Shown here: piece by piece, positions 63,901 through 64,000 of the stretch
Layout: each line of letters starts with the position of its first letter
How positions within the stretch are numbered: the first letter of the stretch is position 1
From: Marinifilaceae bacterium
GTDB taxonomy: Bacteria > Bacteroidota > Bacteroidia > Bacteroidales > Marinifilaceae
DNA length: 64,000 nt
Assembly (NCBI GenBank): GCA_016936255.1
Contig: JAFGYE010000066.1
Span: forward strand, 62,001 to 126,000
Direction of reading: 5' to 3'
Position numbers and translations under genes: made by a program
Notes under the pieces: model-generated
The model's database searches: none
Told to the model about the DNA's origin: nothing
What the model saw: only the letters and a program-made list of their open reading frames with translations

Positions 63901-64000
63901 CAATGCTTTCTATAAATTGCTTTTCGATTTCTTCCGGAGGACGCTCGCCGGCTTTAATTTCCACAAATATGCGGGGTGCATTCATTTCCGGAAACAGGTC
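60971..64000 (-). CDS. RND efflux permease, N-terminus beyond the window
   Basis: The frame continues to the right edge (DLFPE before the first internal ATG, and the DLFPEMNAPRIFVEIK pattern belongs to the start of the first periplasmic loop), so only the first helix and few residues are missing. HAE1-type: GGLALGAGMLVDNAIVVIEN in TM4, LIGVLIAILVLFVFLRRI, and AGVGAIWAFFLLGMPMNI in the second half. It is followed by the RND-ABC fusion, so two RND proteins plus an ABC-2 permease form one envelope export cluster; the membrane-fusion and TolC partners should lie upstream, outside the window. Confidence 0.93.
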   Translation of the reverse strand, partial: DLFPEMNAPRIFVEIKAGERPPEEIEKQFIESIEAQSIRQKGVSQVSSVCMVGSARVTVEYSWGSDMDEAFLELQKALTAYSQDAEIDEFTITQHDPNASPILIIGMLHPEIKDMDELRKVGENYIRNELIRLEGIAEVELTGTQEKEVRIETSQYLLDAHKITIDQIVQKIKSLNQNVSGGSIVEMGTKYIIKGAGLIRNIQEIENIIVGTKQSSASSSAPVNTGTQVLVKDKVPILLKDVAKVSFVAKKAQNIVRINGQRCIGLSIYKETGSNTVQAVEDFEKTMVSIRKALPGYQFIVVQNQGQFIQKAIDEVEETALIGVLIAILVLFVFLRRIKVTAIVSFAIPVSIIATFNLMYFNGLSLNVMTLGGLALGAGMLVDNAIVVIENIFRKMELGLSVKDAAIEGTSEVGGAIVASTLTTIVVFLPIVYMHGASGALFKDQAWTVAFSLIASLFVAILMIPMMFHYAYKGKGKNVKFKSVKIGWYGTLLANLLNKRSLIIGSASLLIVLTGLILPYVGNEYLPKSGVGEFSLDIQLKEGTQLERTSQTVEAIESMLKQSMGDYFETVYTQIGPGSSSAADKAVFQNENTASIKIRLKSEYTAQSEAILENVSQLVGDIPDAEISIIHDETALQSTIGTESAPIEVEVKGKEMKVLEQLSAEIKELLTEVPDLTNITTNIEEGAPEVNVVIDRYKAGLFNLSTEGIASQLQDILMGKNAGKFEQGGEMNDITIQMPETSLSELNTLLLKSGDQEIPLYEVAHIEKSSSPKQMLRRNQTRIGKINADIRGEVAFDQVVDKINTKLATIELPQGYQVNLIGEEQKRQEALSNLSFALILSIILVYMVLASQFESLIHPFTILLTIPLAGVGAIWAFFLLGMPMNIMAYIGIIMLGGIAVNDSIILVDAINQFKEQGNSLRDSIIMAGENRIRPIVMTSITTILALLPLTIGFGESAALRAPMAIAVIAGLITSTLLTLVVIPCVYYIFDSMQSYFSKSENRTSNNTVK

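Overview
The window looks like the chromosome of a marine or anaerobic Bacteroidota, probably order Marinilabiliales (a Marinifilum/Labilibaculum-like relative; this placement is inference). The evidence is the type IX secretion and gliding genes (porW/sprE, porX, gldH), the Bacteroidota promoter form TTTG-N19..21-TAnnTTTG in front of pgk, folB and tRNA-Cys, AT-rich spacers with weak ribosome binding sites, and gene orders such as ricT-gldH and porX-tsaE-ald that I know from this phylum.

Layout. Bases 1-33,430 are ordinary chromosome. They hold a sigma-54 response regulator (5' end outside the window) tail-to-tail with a hybrid histidine kinase; a coiled-coil lipoprotein; a small membrane protein; pgk; holB-ricT-gldH-trmB-ATL-mrp; porW-porX-tsaE-ald; a HAD hydrolase; a 1150-residue predicted outer-membrane protein; waaA; nrdJ; a single-domain response regulator; gltX and glnS facing each other; folB; and tRNA-Cys(GCA).

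Bases 33,434-52,391 are an integrated mobile island of about 19 kb. It sits in the 3' end of tRNA-Cys: 21 bases ending in TCCGCCAGAGACCTC are repeated, with one mismatch, at both ends. A tyrosine integrase lies at the right end, and a paired GTTGCCGG motif lies just inside each end. The cargo is mostly defence-like. It has an HNH nuclease joined to a DGQHR-type domain; a three-gene cassette of a 48-residue protein, a FINCPFD-type protein and a DUF2188 protein; and a type II (short) CBASS operon (57-residue protein, Cap15-like 2TM/beta effector, CD-NTase, E2-like protein with SEC-C). Divergent from CBASS, across a 31-base palindrome, is a sigma-like factor / 113-residue protein / ImmA-IrrE metallopeptidase operon. 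Then come six tandem copies of a 129-base non-coding unit, a serine recombinase, a replication-initiator-like gene with iteron-like repeats, an excisionase-like HTH protein, a CI/Cro-like regulatory pair, an ATPase/TOPRIM (DUF4276) pair, a fragment of an older integrase, a Fic protein flanked by palindromes, and a solitary HigA antitoxin.

Bases 52,396-64,000 return to chromosome: the displaced tRNA-Cys terminator, two small envelope proteins, a Mut7-C RNase, a rhodanese, an ABC-2 permease, an RND transporter fused to an ABC ATPase, and a second RND permease cut by the window end.

The best candidate for something undescribed is the CBASS neighbourhood (35.7-41.4 kb): two very small genes, the FINCPFD/DUF2188 cassette, and a sigma-like/metallopeptidase operon that shares one large operator-like palindrome with the CBASS operon. 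The six-copy hairpin array beside it is the second candidate.
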